A stretch of 64,000 nucleotides of DNA from Candidatus Scybalocola faecavium (GCA_018713145.1 DVFP01000027.1:1-64000); one strand, 5' to 3'; positions 1 to 8,944 are shown, numbered from the stretch's first letter. Notes: generated from the sequence alone by a model not told the origin. Numbers and translations are program-made.

Positions 1-89
1 CCCCCTGGGTAAATCAATTTCCCTATACCCATTCTACGGAAACAGAAACACACACCTATTTTCGCTCCAAATCGGCAGAAACCTTTGAT

Positions 90-1583
90 TTACTGGGCTT
101 TTCTCGTGAGCAGAGCGACTGTCTCCACATGAACACTATGCCCAAACATGTCCACGCACTGGACTTTTTCCACCTTATACCCGTTCCCGCTCAGGTATTT
201 CAGATCCCGAGCCAGAGTGGCCGGGTCGCAGCTGACGTAAACGATGCGTTTGGGGGCCATTTTTACCATACATTCCAGGAGGGATGGATCGCAGCCCTTC
301 CGGGGCGGATCTACCACGATCACATCCGCGTAAATGCCGTTTTTCTCGTATTCCCTGGGAAGCACCTCTTCGGCTTTTCCCACAAAAAATTCCACATTGT
401 CCATATGGTTTAGGCGGGCATTGTTTCTGGCATCGTCAATGGCCTGGGGCACGATTTCCACGCCGTAGACCTTAGAGGCGGTCTGGGCCAGAAACAGGGA
501 AATGGTGCCAATGCCGCAGTACAGATCCCATACCACTTCCCCGGGCTTTAAGTCGGCAAATTCCAGCGCCTTTTCATAAAGCACCCGGGTCTGGCCGGGA
601 TTCACCTGGTAAAATGACAAAGGGGAGATCTGATAGGCAATGTTTCCAATATAGTCTGTAATATAGGGCTGTCCCCACAAAGTCCGGACCTGGTCCCCAA
701 GGATCACGTTGGTGTTTTCCCGGTTAATATTAATGCAGATACTTGTCATGCCTTCCACCTTGGTGAGCTGGCTGATCAGGGCGTCTGCCTGGGGCAGACG
801 GTTTCCGTTAATGACCAGACAGACCATCACCTGTCCGGTAGTGCTGCCGATACGGGTCAGCACATGGCGCACCAGGCCTTTTCCTGTATTTTCTTCATAA
901 GGCTGGATACTATATTTTTCCATCCAGTCTTTAATGATCTGGGTAAGCTTTTCATTTAAAGGATGCTGGATATAGCAGTGGCGGGTGTCAACGATAGAAT
1001 GGGTCCGTCCGGCGTAAAAGCCCATAACGATCCTTCCATCCTTATTTTTCCCCACTGGAAATTGAGCCTTATTACGGTAATAATAAGGCTCTTTCATTCC
1101 CAGGATGGGAAGCATTTGAAAATCTTTAAGACCCCCGACCCGCTCTAAAAGATTGTGCACTTTATTTTCTTTAAAGCGGAGCTGTTCTTTGTAATCCAGG
1201 TGCATGATCTGGCACCCGCCGCAGGCCCGGGCCACAGGACAGGGAGGCTTCACCCGGTAAGGGGAGGGGGTGATGATTTCCATAAGCCGCCCGTATCCGT
1301 AATTTTTCTTGGCCTTAATGATCTTTATACGAACTTTATCGCCGATCAGGGCGTCTTTTACAAAAACCGTATACCCGCCATGGGCAACCCGGGCCTCAAT
1401 CTTGCTGTCACCGCGGGCAGCCGGGGCTCCGATCTTGCCGCTGCCATGGGCAGCCTTAATTTTGCCGTTACTACTGCCGGCAGCCGGGGCCTTGACGCCA
1501 CTGTCCTCAATCTTGCCAATGCCCTCCCCGTTGGTTCCCAGGTCGGTGATTTCCAATGTAAATTCATCGTTTTTCTGGATCAT
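90..1583 (-). CDS. rlmD: 23S rRNA (uracil-5-)-methyltransferase RlmD/RumA type
   Basis: TrmA/RlmD-family SAM-dependent enzyme that makes 5-methyluridine in 23S rRNA. It has an N-terminal TRAM RNA-binding domain, the iron-sulfur Cys cluster C-x5-C-x2-C (PPCPVARACGGC, residues 115-124), the SAM motif DLYCGIGTIS, and the catalytic block DPPRKGC plus YVSCDPATLARD near the C terminus. ATG 1583 is chosen because AAAGGA lies 6 nt upstream; an in-frame ATG at 1598 has no good ribosome binding site. The TRAM domain is interrupted at about residues 28-70 by a Gly/Ala/Lys-rich insert coded by a 33-nt tandem repeat. All motifs after the insert are intact, so the enzyme is probably active. It follows yhaM on the same strand. 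The paralogues RlmCD/TrmFO-like cannot be fully excluded, but the Fe-S motif favours the RlmD/RlmCD group. Confidence 0.92.
   Translation of the reverse strand: MIQKNDEFTLEITDLGTNGEGIGKIEDSGVKAPAAGSSNGKIKAAHGSGKIGAPAARGDSKIEARVAHGGYTVFVKDALIGDKVRIKIIKAKKNYGYGRLMEIITPSPYRVKPPCPVARACGGCQIMHLDYKEQLRFKENKVHNLLERVGGLKDFQMLPILGMKEPYYYRNKAQFPVGKNKDGRIVMGFYAGRTHSIVDTRHCYIQHPLNEKLTQIIKDWMEKYSIQPYEENTGKGLVRHVLTRIGSTTGQVMVCLVINGNRLPQADALISQLTKVEGMTSICININRENTNVILGDQVRTLWGQPYITDYIGNIAYQISPLSFYQVNPGQTRVLYEKALEFADLKPGEVVWDLYCGIGTISLFLAQTASKVYGVEIVPQAIDDARNNARLNHMDNVEFFVGKAEEVLPREYEKNGIYADVIVVDPPRKGCDPSLLECMVKMAPKRIVYVSCDPATLARDLKYLSGNGYKVEKVQCVDMFGHSVHVETVALLTRKAQ
1378..1509 (-). repeat. 33-nt in-frame minisatellite inside rlmD
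   Basis: Three consecutive 33-nt units (1378-1410, 1411-1443, 1444-1476) and a degenerate fourth encode an 11-residue pattern of the type GKIxAxxAHGS in the TRAM domain of RlmD. The unit length keeps the reading frame. The block is more GC-rich than the flanking gene. Confidence 0.75.
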
Positions 1584-1623
1584 ATGTTTTCCTTTCATTT
1601 TCGGATTTCATTTCAGGAGCAGC

Positions 1624-2574
1624 TTACACAGTGGGCTTGGAGGTACGGCGGATGTTGGAATCCAGGATCCGGTTAAAGCCCAGCCATTCCATAGTATCTC
1701 CGGCATTTCTAAACAGCTCGGTCATGGTCTGCATTTTCGCGTCAGTATTGTCCGCCAGGTTTAAAGCCATAGCTTCCATCAGGGCAGGCTTCTTTGGTGA
1801 ACCGTACTCCAGCTCGCCGTGATGGGCTACGATACAGTGCTTCAGTTCATTTTCCAGCACCTCAGGAAAGCCGGGAATATCGCGGATCCGGTCGTGGATC
1901 ATTTCCACGCCAATCACAATATGGCCGATGAGCTGGCCGGCATCGGTATAATCATTGGCCGGAAACAGGGACAGTTCCTTTGTTTTTCCAATGTCATGAA
2001 AAAGGGCCGCAGTTATGAGCAGATCCCGGTTAAGCATAGAATAGCGGGTACAGTAAAAGTCGCACAGCTTCATTACGCTTAAGGTGTGCTCCAGCAGGCC
2101 GCCTACAAAGCCGTGATGGACGCTTTTTGCGGCAGAATGTTTTACAAAGCTTTTGATAAATTCTTTGTCCTTTACAAAATAACTTTCTGCCAGAGCTTTC
2201 AGGTGAGGCTCCCGGATCCCGGCAATAAATCCGGTAAGTTCTTTGTACATGTCTTCAATCTTATACTGGCTGGTGGGCATATAGTCCTGAGGGTTATATT
2301 CCATTTCCTGGACACGGCGGATCCGGCGGGCATTCAGCTGAAGAGAGCCTTGAAAGCTTGTGACCTGTCCGTCTACTTTTATAAAATCCAGGGCTTCAAA
2401 GTGCTCGATGCCTCCGGAGATTTCCCACACTTTTGTATCAATGGTTCCGGTTTTATCCTGAAGGATCAGGGAATAGTATGTCTTCCCTGCTTTTGTTTTC
2501 ATCGTCTGCTTGGATTTGCAAAGATAAATATCGGAGATATTTTCTCCTTCTCTAAATGTTTCGATAAATTTCAT
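1624..2574 (-). CDS. yhaM: 3'-5' exoribonuclease YhaM family (OB fold + HD domain)
   Basis: Protein of 316 residues, the usual length of the YhaM/CBF1 family, 3'-to-5' exoribonucleases of Firmicutes that trim RNA ends. Residues about 1-100 form an OB-fold nucleic-acid domain. Residues about 155-290 carry the HD metal-binding domain, with GGLLEHTLSV, FHDIGKTKEL and IVAHHGELEYGSP as the His/Asp ligands. The start ATG has AGAGGA upstream. It lies 40 nt upstream of rlmD on the same strand and is probably co-transcribed with it. A TATAAT-like box on the minus strand at 2731-2736 may belong to its promoter, but no convincing -35 was seen. Confidence 0.9.
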   Translation of the reverse strand: MKFIETFREGENISDIYLCKSKQTMKTKAGKTYYSLILQDKTGTIDTKVWEISGGIEHFEALDFIKVDGQVTSFQGSLQLNARRIRRVQEMEYNPQDYMPTSQYKIEDMYKELTGFIAGIREPHLKALAESYFVKDKEFIKSFVKHSAAKSVHHGFVGGLLEHTLSVMKLCDFYCTRYSMLNRDLLITAALFHDIGKTKELSLFPANDYTDAGQLIGHIVIGVEMIHDRIRDIPGFPEVLENELKHCIVAHHGELEYGSPKKPALMEAMALNLADNTDAKMQTMTELFRNAGDTMEWLGFNRILDSNIRRTSKPTV

Positions 2575-2906
2575 AACATTCCTCTTTCTATTTCTATATA
2601 AAAATGTTGCCTGTTAAATGGTCCCCCGCTCAAGCACAGCAGCCTATTGCCAGGCGTATCCCATAAAAAATAACCGTTCATCTGGCTGAACCGACTGGCC
2701 AAACCGTTATCATGAAAGCAGTCTTATTGTATTATACTGCAAGGATGGAGATTTTACCATATGAAATTTGCAGCTGCCAGATCCCGTAACAGTTCATCCC
2801 GCTGAACTGTTACCGCAGCGTCTGTATTTAAAAATCAGCTTCCATTTTCCTTCCATATCGGTTACAATAGGACTGATTGACTTTTTAAAGAATCGCAGGT
2901 GATAAA
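2575..2906. promoter_or_regulatory. divergent intergenic region between yhaM and mutS2
   Basis: No gene seen. It should hold both divergent promoters. A minus-strand TATAAT lies at 2731-2736, and a plus-strand TACAAT-like -10 lies about 40 nt before mutS2. Two short palindromes sit here: 2672-2693 and the perfect 11-bp-arm palindrome at 2786-2813. Around 2624-2661 there is a possible degenerate copy of the end of the 105-bp element found near 29.1 kb (shared CAGGCGTATC). Confidence 0.4.
2786..2813. repeat. perfect palindrome GTAACAGTTCA-N6-TGAACTGTTAC
   Basis: Two 11-bp perfect inverted arms around a 6-nt loop. A near-identical copy with the same arm and loop length is at 52066-52090. Related half-elements occur at 40189-40241, 51317-51331 and 2672-2693. 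All are intergenic, so this is a small dispersed palindrome family or a binding site for an unidentified factor. Confidence 0.7.
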
Positions 2907-5312
2907 ATGAATGAAAAAGCACTCCGTATTTTGGAATATCCCAAGATCATTGAAAAGCTGACAGAGCTTGCAGGCTCTCCTATGGGAAAGGACCTGTGCA
3001 AAAACCTTGTTCCGTCAACAGACCTTGGGACGATCTGCCAGATGCAGATGGAGACCAGTGACGCCCTTGCCCGGATCTATGCTAAGGGAAACCTGTCTTT
3101 TTCCGGGCTTAAAGATATTCGTCCGTCCCTGCTCCGGCTTAAAGTAGGGTCCTCCCTGAATATTCCGGAGCTTTTGGCCTTAGCTTCCCTGCTGGATGTG
3201 GCCCTTCGTGCCAAGTCCTACGGCCGGCGGGAAAACAGCCAGGGCCGGGAAGCTGATGAAAATGCCCAGGCCGCTCAGGACAGCCTGGATGGCATGTTTT
3301 CTGTCATCGAACCTTTAAGTCCCTTGAATAATGAGATCAAACGGTGCATACTTTCTGAAGAGGACATTGCGGATGATGCCAGTCCTGGTTTAAGGTCTGT
3401 GCGCCGCAGCATCCGTCTCACTAATGACCGGATCCGTTCCCAGTTAAATACCATGGTAAATTCCCAGTCCATGGCCTCAAAGCTTCAGGACAACATTATT
3501 ACCATGCGGGGCGGCCGGTATTGTCTTCCCGTAAAGGCAGAGTACCGCAGCCAGGTCCAGGGCATGATCCACGACCAGTCCTCTTCCGGCTCCACATTGT
3601 TTATTGAGCCTATGGCTGTAGTTAAGCTGAACAATGACTTAAGAGAGCTGGAGATCAAGGAAAAGGAAGAAATCGAAAAGGTACTGGCCCAGCTTTCCGC
3701 CCAGGCCGCTGAACACACAGAGGCTTTGGAGGAAAATGTCACTGTGCTGACCCAGCTGGACTTTATTTTTGCCAGAGCAGCCCTTTCCCGCACCTATAAC
3801 GGCACAGAGCCACGGTTTAATGAAAAAGGCTATATTCACATTAAAAAGGCCCGCCATCCCCTTCTGGACAAGAAAAAAGTGGTGCCTATTGACATTACTA
3901 TGGGGAAAGATTTTAAGCTGCTGATCATTACCGGCCCCAATACCGGCGGTAAGACGGTATCTCTAAAGACTGTGGGACTTTTTACCCTCATGGGCCAGGC
4001 CGGGCTTCACATTCCCGCCTTTGACCAGTCGGAACTGTCTGTGTTTGAAAATGTTTTCGCGGACATTGGGGATGAGCAGAGCATTGAGCAAAGCTTAAGT
4101 ACCTTCTCCTCTCACATGACCAATATTATTAAAATCCTGGAGGAATCCAATTACCGCAGTCTTGTGCTGCTGGATGAGCTTTGCGCGGGAACCGACCCTA
4201 CGGAAGGCGCAGCCCTGGCGATTTCCATTTTAAAAAATCTTTTAAAACGGGATGTTACCACAATGGCTACCACCCACTACAGCGAGCTGAAAGTGTTTGC
4301 CCTGTCCCAGGAAGGGGCCTGCAATGCCTGCTGCGAGTTTGACGTAGCCACCTTAAGCCCTACCTACCGGCTCCTGATCGGTGTTCCCGGCAAGAGCAAC
4401 GCTTTTGCTATTTCCAAAAAACTGGGGCTTCCGGAATACATTATTCATGATGCCCGGAAAAATATGGACGCCGCGGATCAGGATTTTGAAGATCTTCTTT
4501 CCGATCTGGAATCCAGCCGAAAGACTATTGAAACTGAGCGGGAGGAAATTGAAAGCTACAAGGCTCAGGTGGCATCTTTAAAGGAACGTCTGGAAGCTAA
4601 GCAGGAAAATATGGCTCAGCAAAAGGAACGGATCCTTCGACAGGCCCGGGAACAGGCTCAAAAGATCCTTCAGGATGCCAAAGATTTTGCCGATCAGACT
4701 ATCCGGGATATGAACAAACTTTCCTTGGGCGGCGGCAACGCCAAAGCCATGGAAGCCAAGCGGACGGCGGTCCGGGAAAAACTGAATAAAGTCAGCAGCG
4801 GCCTGACCCTTTCTTCTAACGGGAAAAAGACCAGCCTTCGTCCCCAGGACATTAAGTCCGGTGACAGCGTTATGGTCCGCAGCATGGGAATCAAAGGTAT
4901 CGTTGCCTCTGCCCCGGATGCCAAAGGCAATGTTCAGGTGCAGATGGGGATCTTAAAGTCCCGGGTGCCATTAAAGGATCTGGAACTTTTAGATGAAGAA
5001 GTGATCAAAACACCGGTACTTAAAAAGACCGGCGCCGGTAAGATCAAGATGAGCAAATCCGCCAGCGTTTCCACCAGCATTAATCTTATTGGAAAGACTG
5101 TGGATGAGGCTATTCCTGAAATGGAAAAATACCTGGATGACGCTTATCTGGCTCACCTGTCCCAGGTAACGATTATCCACGGCCGGGGTACCGGAGCCTT
5201 AAGAAACGCTGTCCACCAGCGCCTGCGGAAGATGAAAAATGTTAAGTCCTTCCGTCTCGGCACCTTTGGCGAAGGAGAAACCGGCGTTACCATTGTTGAG
5301 TTTAAAGAATAG
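2907..5312 (+). CDS. mutS2: MutS2 family ATPase/endonuclease
   Basis: MutS2 of 801 residues, the normal family length. It is a MutS-like ATPase linked to suppression of homologous recombination and, in Bacillus, to rescue of collided ribosomes. Walker A GPNTGGKT is at about residue 342-350, followed by the Walker B region LVLLDELCAGTDPTEG and the switch THYSELK. A long charged coiled coil covers about 530-620, then a KOW-like linker and the C-terminal Smr domain (about 725-800) with IIHGRGTGALR. ATG 2907 has CAGGTGAT upstream. The gene is monocistronic or leads into uppP across a repeat-filled spacer. Confidence 0.95.
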   Translation: MNEKALRILEYPKIIEKLTELAGSPMGKDLCKNLVPSTDLGTICQMQMETSDALARIYAKGNLSFSGLKDIRPSLLRLKVGSSLNIPELLALASLLDVALRAKSYGRRENSQGREADENAQAAQDSLDGMFSVIEPLSPLNNEIKRCILSEEDIADDASPGLRSVRRSIRLTNDRIRSQLNTMVNSQSMASKLQDNIITMRGGRYCLPVKAEYRSQVQGMIHDQSSSGSTLFIEPMAVVKLNNDLRELEIKEKEEIEKVLAQLSAQAAEHTEALEENVTVLTQLDFIFARAALSRTYNGTEPRFNEKGYIHIKKARHPLLDKKKVVPIDITMGKDFKLLIITGPNTGGKTVSLKTVGLFTLMGQAGLHIPAFDQSELSVFENVFADIGDEQSIEQSLSTFSSHMTNIIKILEESNYRSLVLLDELCAGTDPTEGAALAISILKNLLKRDVTTMATTHYSELKVFALSQEGACNACCEFDVATLSPTYRLLIGVPGKSNAFAISKKLGLPEYIIHDARKNMDAADQDFEDLLSDLESSRKTIETEREEIESYKAQVASLKERLEAKQENMAQQKERILRQAREQAQKILQDAKDFADQTIRDMNKLSLGGGNAKAMEAKRTAVREKLNKVSSGLTLSSNGKKTSLRPQDIKSGDSVMVRSMGIKGIVASAPDAKGNVQVQMGILKSRVPLKDLELLDEEVIKTPVLKKTGAGKIKMSKSASVSTSINLIGKTVDEAIPEMEKYLDDAYLAHLSQVTIIHGRGTGALRNAVHQRLRKMKNVKSFRLGTFGEGETGVTIVEFKE

Positions 5313-5373
5313 TCAAATGATGCCACGGATTTCTCCGCACTTCGTGGTCTTTTGACCCTGGCATCATAAAATG

Positions 5374-5442
5374 AGTTGCCCGACAAATGGGCATGAGACA
5401 CGGATTGCTCCGCACTGCGTGCTCACGCAATCCTAAAAACAC
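5374..5442 (+). repeat. dispersed repeat A, copy 1
   Basis: A 69-bp element running from AGTTGCCCGACAAATGGGC to CAATCCTAAAAACAC. Copy 2 at 31296-31364 has the same length with scattered substitutions. A partial copy is at 23561-23583. All three are intergenic. Confidence 0.75.
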
Positions 5443-5484
5443 CTCAAATCCGCTCATTTTTCTGCGAAAAATGGCTACTTTTCG

Positions 5485-5558
5485 GTGTTTTGCGCGCCAC
5501 AAAGTCATGCTTGCCTGCGCAAGCGCAGCCCGCATGACCTTTTGTCGCTTGTCTCATA
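5485..5558 (+). repeat. dispersed repeat B, copy 1
   Basis: A 74-bp element bounded by GTGTTTTGCGCG and CGCTTGTCTCATA, with a hairpin core (CTTGCCTGCGCAAG). The copy at 62789-62862 is inverted. It shares the outer arms but has a different hairpin core, as expected if stem pairing rather than sequence is kept. Confidence 0.7.
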
Positions 5559-5575
5559 AAATGAAAGGACCCGTT

Positions 5576-6415
5576 ATGATTGAACTGATTAAAGCGATTA
5601 TCTTCGGTATTGTGGAGGGCATTACAGAGTGGCTGCCCATCAGCAGTACCGGACATATGATTCTCCTGGATGAATTTATGTCTTTAAATGTCACCCCGGA
5701 GTTTTTGGAAATGTTCCTGGTTGTCATACAGCTTGGCGCCATCCTGGCGGTTGTTGTGATCTACTGGAAACGTCTTTTCCCCTTTGGCCTGGAAAAAGCC
5801 AAAGGAAAAACAAAAGTAACGGTGGACCGGCCCATGATGGTCATGTGGCTGAAAATCGTTATTGCCTCTGTTCCCGCTGCCATTGTGGGGGTATTTTTTG
5901 ATGACTGGCTCAATGCTCTGTTTTACAACTATGTGACCGTTGCCATTATGCTGATCATTTTTGGTATACTGTTTATTGTCATTGAAAACAGCAGCTTCAG
6001 CAAAAATGCCCACGTTCATTCCATTAGTGAGATCACCTACACGGCTGCCCTGATCATCGGCGTTTTCCAGATGATCGCCGCTGTATTTCCCGGCACCTCC
6101 CGGTCCGGGGCGACCATCGTAGGCGCTCTGCTTATTGGAATTTCCAGAACTGTGGCCGCAGAATTTACCTTTTTCCTGGCCATCCCGGCCATGCTTGGAG
6201 GCAGCGCCCTAAAGCTCTTAAAGTTTGGCTTTCACTTTACCTCCCAGGAGCTGATGATCCTCCTGGTCGGTATGGCTGTAGCATTTATCGTATCCATCCT
6301 GGCCATTAAGTTCCTTATGGCCTACATTAAAAAACATGACTTTAAAGTCTTTGGATGGTACCGGATCATCCTGGGCATGATCATTCTTGTATGGTTTGCT
6401 GTCCAGACCCTTTAA
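5576..6415 (+). CDS. uppP: undecaprenyl-diphosphatase UppP (BacA family)
   Basis: Membrane phosphatase of 279 residues that recycles undecaprenyl pyrophosphate for peptidoglycan synthesis and gives bacitracin resistance. The two BacA signatures are present: EGITEWLPISSTGHM near residue 15-30, and FPGTSRSGATI in the second half. There are about eight hydrophobic segments. The reading frame is open back to 5387, but that part is repeat DNA. ATG 5576 follows AAAGGA at 7 nt and gives the family-typical N terminus, so it is taken as the start. The Bce-type module at 16-23 kb might share envelope-stress function with it; that is an inference only. Confidence 0.95.
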   Translation: MIELIKAIIFGIVEGITEWLPISSTGHMILLDEFMSLNVTPEFLEMFLVVIQLGAILAVVVIYWKRLFPFGLEKAKGKTKVTVDRPMMVMWLKIVIASVPAAIVGVFFDDWLNALFYNYVTVAIMLIIFGILFIVIENSSFSKNAHVHSISEITYTAALIIGVFQMIAAVFPGTSRSGATIVGALLIGISRTVAAEFTFFLAIPAMLGGSALKLLKFGFHFTSQELMILLVGMAVAFIVSILAIKFLMAYIKKHDFKVFGWYRIILGMIILVWFAVQTL

Positions 6416-6450
6416 TTTTTGCAACATCATTATAAAAAGGAGTGACATAC

Positions 6451-8253
6451 ATGTCAGATGCATCAAAAATTTTATTAAGAAGTGAAGTTGACCCGAAAGA
6501 TACCTGGGCCATCGAAGATATTTTCCCTTCCGATGAAGCCTGGGAGGAGGCTGTAAAGAAGCTTTCCGCTCAGACAGAGGAAATCCTAAAGTATCAGGGA
6601 AAACTTGGGGAAAGCGCGGCTTCCCTTTACGGCTACTGCACTTTAGAGACTCAGATCAATGAAAACATTGAAAATATTTATGGATATGCCCAGCGCCGCT
6701 ACGATGTAGATACCACCAACAGCACTTACCAGGCCATGTCTTCCAGAGCTATGTCCATTTATGTAGACTGTGTGGGACGTTTGTCCTTTTCCAGCCCGGA
6801 GATCCTGGCGATCCCGGATGACACTTTAGAGCAGTTTTTTAAGGAAGAGCCCGGTCTTGAAGTTTACCGCCGCAGCCTGATGGAAGTGCGCCGGTTAAAG
6901 GACCATATCCTCTCCCCAGCGGAAGAAAAGCTTTTAGCCGCTGCCGGCGAGGTGGCTAATGGTCCGGAAACCATTTTTTCCATGATGAATAATGCGGACG
7001 CTGTATTCCCGTCGGTGATTGATGATGACGGCAAGGAACTTCCTTTAACCCACGGAAGCTTTATCTCCCTTATGGAAAGCAGCAACCGCCGTATCCGCAA
7101 AGATGCATTTATGAACCTGTATCATACTTTAGGCCAGCATAAAAATACTTCAGCCGCTGTTTTAGCCGCCCAGGTGAACCAGTTAAAGTTCTTTGCCCAG
7201 GCCCGGAAGTATCCGTCAACGATTGAGGCCGCTTTAAATGTGACCAATGTTCCGGTAAGCGTATATAAAAACCTGATCCAGACCGTTCACGATAACATGA
7301 GCTATATGCACAAATATATGAAGCTTCGTAAAAAACTTCTCGGATTGGATGAGCTTCATATGTATGACCTTTACACCTCCATGGTTCCTGACGCGGATGT
7401 AAAGATCACCTTTGAGGAAGCTAAGAAAACAGTCATGGAAGCCGTAGCTGTCCTTGGCCCGGATTATCAGGCCATTTTAAAGGAAGGCTTTGAAAACCGG
7501 TGGATCGATGTTTATGAAAATAAAGGCAAGCGTTCCGGCGCTTACTCTGCCGGCCATAAGGTTCATCCTTTTGTCCTTCTCAACCATAAGGATACTTTAA
7601 ACTCTGAATTTACTCTGGCCCATGAAATGGGACATGCCATTCATTCCTGGCTGTCCAATAAAAATCAGCCGGCGCCGGACGCAGAGTATGTGATCTTTGT
7701 TGCCGAGGTTGCTTCCACATGTAATGAAGCCCTGCTGATGCAGTATCTTCTGAAGAAAACCCAGGATAAAAAAGTTCGTGCTTACCTGATCAACTACTTC
7801 CTGGAACAGTTCCGCACCACCCTGTATCGTCAGACCATGTTTGCGGAGTTTGAAATGAAGATCAATGAAGCCAGCGAAAACGGCGTAGGACTTACAGCAG
7901 ATTACTTAAATGATCTGTACCATCAGTTAAATGCAGAATACTACGGAGATGATGTGGTGATCGATCCGGAAATTGATCTGGAATGGGCACGTATCCCCCA
8001 TTTCTTCTACAATTTCTATGTATTCCAGTATGCCACCGGCTTTTCCGCAGCCATTGCCCTGTCCCAGCGTATTTTAAAAGAAGGGGAAAGCGCAGTTAAG
8101 GATTATATTTCTTTCCTGTCCGGCGGCTGCTCCAAAGATCCTATCTCCCTCCTTCGTGGCGCTGGCGTAGATATGGAATCTCCAAAGCCTATTGAAGAGG
8201 CATTAAAGCTGTTTGACAGTCTGATTGATGAAATGGAAGAACTGATGGCTTAA
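6451..8253 (+). CDS. pepF: oligoendopeptidase F (M3B zinc metallopeptidase)
   Basis: Cytosolic zinc oligopeptidase of 600 residues, M3B family, cleaving short peptides. The catalytic HExxH appears as LAHEMGHAIHSW with the first His at about residue 391, and the third ligand region follows as FVAEVASTCNE. The full-length M3 fold has no breaks. The start is ATG 6451, since AAGGAG sits 8-9 nt before it and an upstream in-frame GTG overlaps that site. It lies 35 nt after uppP on the same strand. A strong hairpin terminator follows. Confidence 0.95.
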   Translation: MSDASKILLRSEVDPKDTWAIEDIFPSDEAWEEAVKKLSAQTEEILKYQGKLGESAASLYGYCTLETQINENIENIYGYAQRRYDVDTTNSTYQAMSSRAMSIYVDCVGRLSFSSPEILAIPDDTLEQFFKEEPGLEVYRRSLMEVRRLKDHILSPAEEKLLAAAGEVANGPETIFSMMNNADAVFPSVIDDDGKELPLTHGSFISLMESSNRRIRKDAFMNLYHTLGQHKNTSAAVLAAQVNQLKFFAQARKYPSTIEAALNVTNVPVSVYKNLIQTVHDNMSYMHKYMKLRKKLLGLDELHMYDLYTSMVPDADVKITFEEAKKTVMEAVAVLGPDYQAILKEGFENRWIDVYENKGKRSGAYSAGHKVHPFVLLNHKDTLNSEFTLAHEMGHAIHSWLSNKNQPAPDAEYVIFVAEVASTCNEALLMQYLLKKTQDKKVRAYLINYFLEQFRTTLYRQTMFAEFEMKINEASENGVGLTADYLNDLYHQLNAEYYGDDVVIDPEIDLEWARIPHFFYNFYVFQYATGFSAAIALSQRILKEGESAVKDYISFLSGGCSKDPISLLRGAGVDMESPKPIEEALKLFDSLIDEMEELMA

Positions 8254-8287
8254 GATTGGCCCTTTAAAGAAAGCTTTATCATTCTAT

Positions 8288-8343
8288 ACAAAAAATATAG
8301 GCCGATGTAACTCATAATGGTCACATCGGCCTATATTTTTTGT
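8288..8343. terminator. bidirectional intrinsic terminator after pepF
   Basis: A perfect 21-bp stem (8288-8308 with 8323-8343) with a GC core GGCCGATGT, an A run at the left and a T run at the right. It can end transcription in both directions between convergent pepF and trmL. Confidence 0.9.
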
Positions 8344-8394
8344 CCTCACAGCGGGCATATAGCTTGCGTACCGCTGCCATATACAAAGAAAGAC

Positions 8395-8435
8395 GGGACT
8401 GTAGCACTAAATCATGCAACAGTCCCGCCTTTTTT
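8395..8435. terminator. terminator for the trmL operon
   Basis: Stem GGGACTGT (8395-8402) with ACAGTCCC (8419-8426), followed by a run of T on the plus strand and a T-rich stretch on the minus strand. It lies directly at the end of trmL. Confidence 0.75.
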
Positions 8436-8944
8436 CAATCCTCATCCTTCCAGTGAAGATGATGGAGATGTCCTTTTTGATTTAACTGTTCAAATCCATT
8501 CTGCCGCAGCGCCTCATACAGAGCGATGGCCACAGAGTTGGACAGGTTTAACGAACGGATGTCTCCCATCATAGGGATTCGGACGCAAAATTCTTCGTAT
8601 TCCACAAGGATCTCCTCCGGAATACCGGCGCTTTCCTTGCCAAACATAAGCCAGGCGTCCTCCGGATAGGACACATCACAGTAGGAATGGCGGGCCTTTG
8701 TGGTAAGCATGTAAAGCTTTCCGGCGCACTGGGGATTTTTCTCAAGAAAATCTTTAAAATCATCATAAATGGTCACATCCAGATCATCCCAGTAGTCCAG
8801 TCCGGCACGCTTTACTGTTTTGTCGTTGATCTTAAATCCCATCGGCTCGATGAGATGAAGCCTTGTTCCCGTCGCGACACAGGTCCGCCCGATATTTCCC
8901 GTATTTGCCGGCATCTCAGGCTCTAAAAGGACGATGTTCATCAT
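8435..8944 (-). CDS. trmL: tRNA (cytidine/uridine-34 2'-O)-methyltransferase TrmL
   Basis: SpoU/SPOUT-family methyltransferase of about 169 residues, acting on the wobble base of tRNA-Leu. It has the N-terminal MNIVLLEPEMPANTGNIGRT block typical of TrmL/CspR, and the C-terminal knot motifs FGKESAGIPEE and IPMMGDIRSLNLSNSVAI. The start overlaps the aminotransferase stop by 4 nt (ATGA), and a second ATG three bases on is equally possible. It is the last gene of the lrp-aminotransferase-trmL run. Confidence 0.92.
   Translation of the reverse strand: MMNIVLLEPEMPANTGNIGRTCVATGTRLHLIEPMGFKINDKTVKRAGLDYWDDLDVTIYDDFKDFLEKNPQCAGKLYMLTTKARHSYCDVSYPEDAWLMFGKESAGIPEEILVEYEEFCVRIPMMGDIRSLNLSNSVAIALYEALRQNGFEQLNQKGHLHHLHWKDED

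Larger units (their letters stand above)
5313..5575. repeat. composite intergenic repeat region mutS2-uppP
   Basis: No gene seen. A hairpin with arms ATGATGCC (5317-5324) and GGCATCAT (5360-5367) is followed by repeat A (5374-5442), whose other copies are at 31296-31364 and, in part, 23561-23583. Next comes repeat B (5485-5558), whose inverted copy is at 62789-62862. The stretch is open in one frame, so gene callers may extend uppP upstream through it. Confidence 0.7.

Noticed and set aside
1155..1676. A 173-codon plus-strand frame opposite rlmD
   Set aside because: It mirrors the rlmD coding frame and its repeats; no domain or start signal.
5387..5575. N-terminal extension of UppP by 63 residues
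   Set aside because: The extension is translated repeat DNA; the ribosome binding site and family alignment support the start at 5576.
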